The notes under the pieces are model-generated. The model worked only from the letters and a program-made list of their open reading frames with translations, was not told where the DNA came from and searched no databases. A stretch of DNA of 64,000 nucleotides from Opitutaceae bacterium (lineage in GTDB: Bacteria > Verrucomicrobiota > Verrucomicrobiia > Opitutales > Opitutaceae). Below, one piece after another: positions 60,391 through 64,000 of the stretch. The DNA is taken from NCBI GenBank assembly GCA_028280945.1, contig JANQKV010000004.1, positions 124,001 through 188,000 on the forward strand. The letters run 5' to 3'. The position numbers were made by a program, and so were the translations under genes. Every line of letters begins with the position of its first letter. Positions within the stretch are counted from its first letter, which is position 1.

Positions 60391-63264
60391 TTAGAACTCC
60401 ATGCCGAATTCGAGGCGGGCAGAGATGCCGGGGGCGAACCCGAGACCATACTGGTCCTTGTCGTCGAGCACGTTGTTCACATTGAGCTGAACGCGGGTCG
60501 GACGTTCCATCATGGTGAAGTTGTAGCTGACCATCAGGTCCAGGTTGAGGCGGGGATCGGTGTAGAGCGCGATCGGGTTGCCATCGGCGTCGACCTGCAA
60601 CTGACCGGAGCCGTCCGTACGGGCACTGACGAACTCACGCTCGGATTCCCACTGACCACCAAAGCCAACGGTCAGACCGGCGAGAGGGCCGTCCTGGGCA
60701 AACTTGTAGGTGCCCCAGACCGCGGCGGAGTGCTCCGGCGTGTCGTCATCGGAACCGATGCCGAGGTAACCGGCCCCCGTCCAGGAGGAGGAGTCATACG
60801 GGTTGGAATAAGCCTCTTCGAGCGGGAAACCGCTGAGACCCCAGCTGCCATCCGGGAAATACCAGTTGGCCCAGCGATCGTTCTCCGCCGGGTGGCGCGG
60901 GAAGGTGCCGACGTTGAGGGTCTTGCGCTCGAGGTTCGAGTAGGTGAACAGCACCTGCAACTGGTCAGAAGCGGACCAGAGCAGCTGGAAGTCGTAGCCC
61001 TTGGACTCGTCGTCACCAGGGCTGAAGGCCTGGAAGGTGCCACGGTCGGGAGCCGCGCGGTCCATGGTGGCGATGTTCACGTTCGGATCATCGATGTTGA
61101 AATACCATCCGGGCCAACCTTGGCCGGCAGAGACGTTGGCATAGACCTGATCCATGTAGGCGGCACCCGCCGGATTGGAGGCGTTGAGATACCACTTGCC
61201 ATCCTGCTGGTAGGCTGCACCGGCGGCCTTGGCGGCGTTCCACTCGGTGAGCGCGTTCTGCTGGGCGGCGGACCAGTCGGCTTGGCCGACCTCGGGGTTC
61301 GCCCCCTCAACGAGATAGACGATATCCGCGTTGGGGTTGAACTGGTTCTTGGCCGGCGCCGGGGACCACCAATAGAAGTAGGGAGTGCCTGAGCGCTCGA
61401 TCTCGAAGGCCGAGACGGTGCCCGAGAGCTTGCCGTTGAAGAGGTCAACCTTGACACCGTATTCCCGGCTACGGGCGATGGTGGCGTCGATCGGGCGACC
61501 ATTGCCGTCGCGCAGGCCATCGAAGTTGGGCACAAGACCCTCGGAATCGACCGCAAACACCGAGATTTCGTTGGTGATCTGGAAGCTCGCCCCAAGCTGG
61601 GTGGTAGTGTCGGTCTGGGCGTCGCGAATGATGTCGGAGCTGTTGCCCGGATTGATGGCGTCGATGGTTTGGACGCGGTTATCGTTGGTATCCTCACGCA
61701 TACCCGCAACGATGGTCAGGCGGTCGTCGAGCCAGGTGCCCTGGTAGACGCCGTAGAGACCTTGGTTGGTCGCCTCGTTGAAGGTGTCGTTGATACGACC
61801 CATGGGGGCGTCCGGCGTGCCGTCGCCCTGGGTGCCGAAACGAATGTAGGAGGAATCCGTTGGATTCTTGTAGTTGTTGAAGCCCGGCAGGGTCTGGTCG
61901 AAACGACGACGGTTCTCCGAGTTCTCATCGGTATAACCCGCGAGGAAACTGTGGTTCATGCCGAACCACTTCGAGTCCGGCAAAGTGTCGATATTGTAGG
62001 TGAGCTCGACGCGCACTTGGTCGCGATCGGTGGTCTCGTAAAAATCGGACCAGAGATACTGGAAGGTCACGTCATCAGCCTGGCCACCGGAGAACGCACC
62101 ATCGTCCGGGGTGAGCGGCTCGACGATGATGGAACCACGCTGTGATTCGGGACCGACGCCAAATTGCAACGCACCACCCACGTCGCGGCCCTTGAACCGG
62201 GTGAAGGAAGTATTGTATCCCGCGAGAAGATAAAGGTCCTCAGCGAGCTTTTGCTCGAGCTTGATCAGAAGATTGTGGGCCTTCGAATTCACGAAGGTGT
62301 CCGGTCCGGACCAGCGGAAGGTGCGGCGATCCTCGCCGGGGAAGGTAAGGAAGCCGGCGCGTTCGAGACGGTCCTGCTGGTTGGCGGGAACGTCGGCGCG
62401 GGCGCGGACACTTTGGAACCCGGTGCCTGTGATGTCTTCCTCACCGTATTCACCATCGATCGTGATCGTGGTGTTCTCGAAGGGCTTGATCGTGAAGACC
62501 GGAGCAAAGAAGAATTTGTCGGACTCGCGCAGCTCCGTGTAGTCGCCGGAGGTCTGCCACGCGCCGGTCATGCGGAAGGCAACGTTGGGTGAATTGGGCA
62601 GCGCATAATTGGTATCGAACGCCGTGCGGAAGTAATCGTCGGTGCCAACACCAACGATGACTTCGTGGCGGTCGTAGTCGAGCGGGCGCTTGGGCAGGTA
62701 GTTCACAATCCCACCAAAGTTGCCGATGCCGTAGAGCAGCGCGGCCGGTCCCCGAATAACCTCAATGCGGCCGATGTTGGCGGAGTCGGTGGCAAACTGG
62801 CGGCGGAAGCCGTCGCGCAGCACCGAGTCGGTAATGAAACCCCGGATCTTAACGGTGGTCTGGGTTTTCGCTGCCGTCGCACCCTCCTGGCTGTGAACGC
62901 CACCTTCATTCACGAAGGTATTGCCCTGGCCGGCATCGTTCTGCGAGTTGAGGATAATGCCCGCACTGTAGCGCAGGGATTCACGAAGATCGGTCGAACC
63001 CGTGTCTTTGACGAATTCCTCGGTAATCACCTCGATCGGCATGGGCATGTCCTTGATCAAGGTATTGAGACGGGAACCGGATACCGAGTTGGTGGCGCGG
63101 TAACCTTGGTCCTGAGTCGTATCCACCGTAAACGGGGAAAGCTCGATAACGTCATCGTCTTCGTCGACCGACAACGGAGTTGCTGGCTCCTGCGCGGAGA
63201 GCAACGGAACCAGCGCTAGGCTGGTCAGCGCCAAAGTATGGCGGGAGAACGCAGTGAAGTTCAT
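60391..63264 (-). CDS. TonB-dependent outer-membrane receptor
   Basis: A 957-residue receptor. Signal peptide HTLALTSLALVPLLSAQ, then an acidic leader and VIELSPFTVDTTQDQGYRATN. The plug domain has RLNTLIKDMPMPIEVITEEFV, LRESLRYSAGI and IEVIRGPAALLYGIGNFGGIVNYLPKRP. About 22 beta strands follow, ending in LEFGMEF with the terminal Phe needed for barrel assembly. Such receptors import siderophores, B12 or, in this lineage, often oligosaccharides. The start at MNFTAFSRHTL was chosen; the longer frame lacks a signal. Two LacI-type operators upstream tie it to the glycan regulon. It has its own strong terminator. Confidence 0.94.
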   Translation of the reverse strand: MNFTAFSRHTLALTSLALVPLLSAQEPATPLSVDEDDDVIELSPFTVDTTQDQGYRATNSVSGSRLNTLIKDMPMPIEVITEEFVKDTGSTDLRESLRYSAGIILNSQNDAGQGNTFVNEGGVHSQEGATAAKTQTTVKIRGFITDSVLRDGFRRQFATDSANIGRIEVIRGPAALLYGIGNFGGIVNYLPKRPLDYDRHEVIVGVGTDDYFRTAFDTNYALPNSPNVAFRMTGAWQTSGDYTELRESDKFFFAPVFTIKPFENTTITIDGEYGEEDITGTGFQSVRARADVPANQQDRLERAGFLTFPGEDRRTFRWSGPDTFVNSKAHNLLIKLEQKLAEDLYLLAGYNTSFTRFKGRDVGGALQFGVGPESQRGSIIVEPLTPDDGAFSGGQADDVTFQYLWSDFYETTDRDQVRVELTYNIDTLPDSKWFGMNHSFLAGYTDENSENRRRFDQTLPGFNNYKNPTDSSYIRFGTQGDGTPDAPMGRINDTFNEATNQGLYGVYQGTWLDDRLTIVAGMREDTNDNRVQTIDAINPGNSSDIIRDAQTDTTTQLGASFQITNEISVFAVDSEGLVPNFDGLRDGNGRPIDATIARSREYGVKVDLFNGKLSGTVSAFEIERSGTPYFYWWSPAPAKNQFNPNADIVYLVEGANPEVGQADWSAAQQNALTEWNAAKAAGAAYQQDGKWYLNASNPAGAAYMDQVYANVSAGQGWPGWYFNIDDPNVNIATMDRAAPDRGTFQAFSPGDDESKGYDFQLLWSASDQLQVLFTYSNLERKTLNVGTFPRHPAENDRWANWYFPDGSWGLSGFPLEEAYSNPYDSSSWTGAGYLGIGSDDDTPEHSAAVWGTYKFAQDGPLAGLTVGFGGQWESEREFVSARTDGSGQLQVDADGNPIALYTDPRLNLDLMVSYNFTMMERPTRVQLNVNNVLDDKDQYGLGFAPGISARLEFGMEF

Positions 63265-63320
63265 GGGTTTGTTTGGGTTGGAAGGCACGGGGGTGGGGGT
63301 GGGGGTTCTGTGCCAGCTTG

Positions 63321-63336
63321 TTGCATAGATGTGCAT
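63321..63336. promoter_or_regulatory. LacI-type operator 1 upstream of the TonB receptor
   Basis: TTGCA-TAGATG-TGCAT, TGCA-N6-TGCA geometry, 57 bp before the receptor start (minus strand). Confidence 0.6.
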
Positions 63337-63352
63337 AATGGCCGTTTCGTCA

Positions 63353-63368
63353 ATGCAATTTTATGCAC
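63353..63368. promoter_or_regulatory. LacI-type operator 2 upstream of the TonB receptor
   Basis: ATGCA-ATTTTA-TGCAC, same geometry, with its centre 32 bp from operator 1 (about three helical turns). It is nearly identical to the site at 58570. Confidence 0.68.
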
Positions 63369-63479
63369 ATTTTCATTTCTGCGACGATTTTGAGGGTAAT
63401 TCCCCCCCCTTCACCCAGTGGCCGATCCTCTCCGTGGTCCGACCAGTTAATCTGCCCTCCCCATCCATTCTCCGTCACG

Positions 63480-63504
63480 CCAATGTTCGTATTACGAACA
63501 TTGG
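63480..63504. promoter_or_regulatory. 25-bp perfect palindrome, candidate operator
   Basis: CCAATGTTCGTA (63480-63491), a central T, and its exact reverse complement TACGAACATTGG (63493-63504), about 100 bp upstream of the sugar-binding lipoprotein gene. A degenerate half-site (GTTCGTAAC) lies near 63544-63552. The core differs from the TGCA sites, so a different regulator is likely. Confidence 0.6.
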
Positions 63505-63602
63505 TTGGGAACTGCGGTTACGGGGTTGGCTGGCCGGCCCGACGTTCGTAACGTTAACCGCGGTGCTGGGGCGGGGTCTTGCCCGGGGCTCACCGGATAA
63601 TC

Positions 63603-64000
63603 ATGCTCTCCGCGCTTATGTTTTCCTTTGCCCTCTCCCCTGAATCGCGACGGCTCGCCGTGGTCCTGGCCTCCGCCCTCATTTTCGCCGGATGTAACAG
63701 ATCTGCGGATACCGAAGCCGATGCGGCGAGCGACAAACCCGAGGTTGCGCTGGTCATGAAGTCCCTGGCCAACGAGTTCTTCAAGACCATGGCCGATGGC
63801 GCGGAGGCGCACCAGGCCGCCGGTGCCGCGGACTACGACTTGATCGTCAATGGCATCAAAAACGAAACCGACCTCGCCCAGCAGGTGAACCTGGTCGAGC
63901 AAATGGTCGCCCGAGGCGTTGATGCCATTGTGCTGGCCCCGGCCGACTCCAAGGCCCTCGTCCCCGCCATTGCCCGCGCCCAACGCGCCGGGGTTCTGGT
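63603..64000 (+). CDS. Sugar-binding lipoprotein of an ABC transporter (partial)
   Basis: It runs off the window. A lipoprotein signal (RRLAVVLASALIFAGC) is followed by KPEVALVMKSLANEFFKTMADGAEAHQ, DYDLIVNGIKNETDLAQQVNLVEQMVARGVDAIVLAPADSKALVPAI. This is the RbsB/periplasmic-binding-protein type I pattern. ATG at 63603 or 63618 is possible. Expected neighbours beyond the window are the ATPase and permease. The ligand is probably a monosaccharide such as ribose, xylose or galactose, which cannot be told from the N-terminus. Confidence 0.85.
   Translation, partial: MLSALMFSFALSPESRRLAVVLASALIFAGCNRSADTEADAASDKPEVALVMKSLANEFFKTMADGAEAHQAAGAADYDLIVNGIKNETDLAQQVNLVEQMVARGVDAIVLAPADSKALVPAIARAQRAGVL

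Overview
The window is GC-rich, densely coded DNA from what is most likely a member of the Verrucomicrobiota, close to Opitutales/Opitutaceae. This placement is inferred from four things: a TonB-dependent receptor whose mature N-terminus carries the 'VIELSPFTV...GYRATNS.SGSRLNT' style common there, a PEP-CTERM-like exported protein, a metalloprotease with C-terminal 'STRA.VG.GD..LIGGFV' repeats, and clusters of UroD/MtaA-like proteins with DUF1638. There is no rRNA; one tRNA gene (Val, anticodon CAC) is present.

Layout. 0-3.7 kb: a minus-strand amino-sugar-like operon (ROK kinase, SIS protein, start of a third gene), divergent from a GntR-HTH/LacI-sensor regulator and an SDR oxidoreductase. 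3.7-8.9 kb: a secreted metzincin protease, then an AT-richer stretch with two orphan exported proteins and the tRNA. 9-14.4 kb: endonuclease III, a PEP-CTERM protein, glycine decarboxylase GcvP and an orphan anchored protein. 14.5-21.7 kb: a corrinoid methyl-transfer island with four divergent UroD/MtaA-like proteins, a DUF1638 protein, a B12-binding corrinoid protein and an FAH-family hydrolase. 21.9-26.2 kb: a HAD phosphatase and an MCE/Mla-type lipid transport operon (permease, ATPase, MCE protein, PqiC-like lipoprotein). 26.3-39.6 kb: mostly envelope, redox and housekeeping genes: DUF4139 protein, peroxiredoxins, CBS/CorC-type membrane protein, dicarboxylate symporter, LysR with a CMD-family gene, YHS protein, PagL-like deacylase, glutaredoxin, PIG-L deacetylase, nucleotidyltransferase and BamE/SmpA-like lipoprotein. 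39.7-43.8 kb: a pre-ATP-grasp-type ligase, an M20 peptidase and a VOC protein, followed by a tandem duplication holding twin 58-residue membrane proteins and one broken plus one intact DUF3817 gene. 43.8-47.0 kb: a 1081-residue TPR lipoprotein in AT-rich DNA.

47.1-64 kb is a carbohydrate-use region. It holds glucosamine-6-phosphate deaminase with two GH9-family enzymes and a divergent ThuA-like protein. Next come a GPH-type sugar symporter, a giant GH94-like barrel protein, a LacI repressor, a clan GH-A glycosidase, a large TonB receptor and the start of a sugar-binding lipoprotein. A shared inverted repeat (TGCA-N6-TGCA) lies upstream of the symporter, in the LacI/GH-A divergent promoter and twice upstream of the TonB receptor, which suggests one LacI-controlled glycan regulon.

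Other repeats include a scattered REP-like family with a GGGGTCAGG core (about 6.8, 9.0, 47.1, 60.0 and 60.2 kb) and a 74-bp mini-element with 19-bp terminal inverted repeats. Strongest leads: the corrinoid/UroD island, the LacI regulon with its large enzyme of unknown specificity, the pre-ATP-grasp/M20 pair, and the tandem duplication carrying unannotated small proteins. All assignments come from reading the sequence, without database searches.
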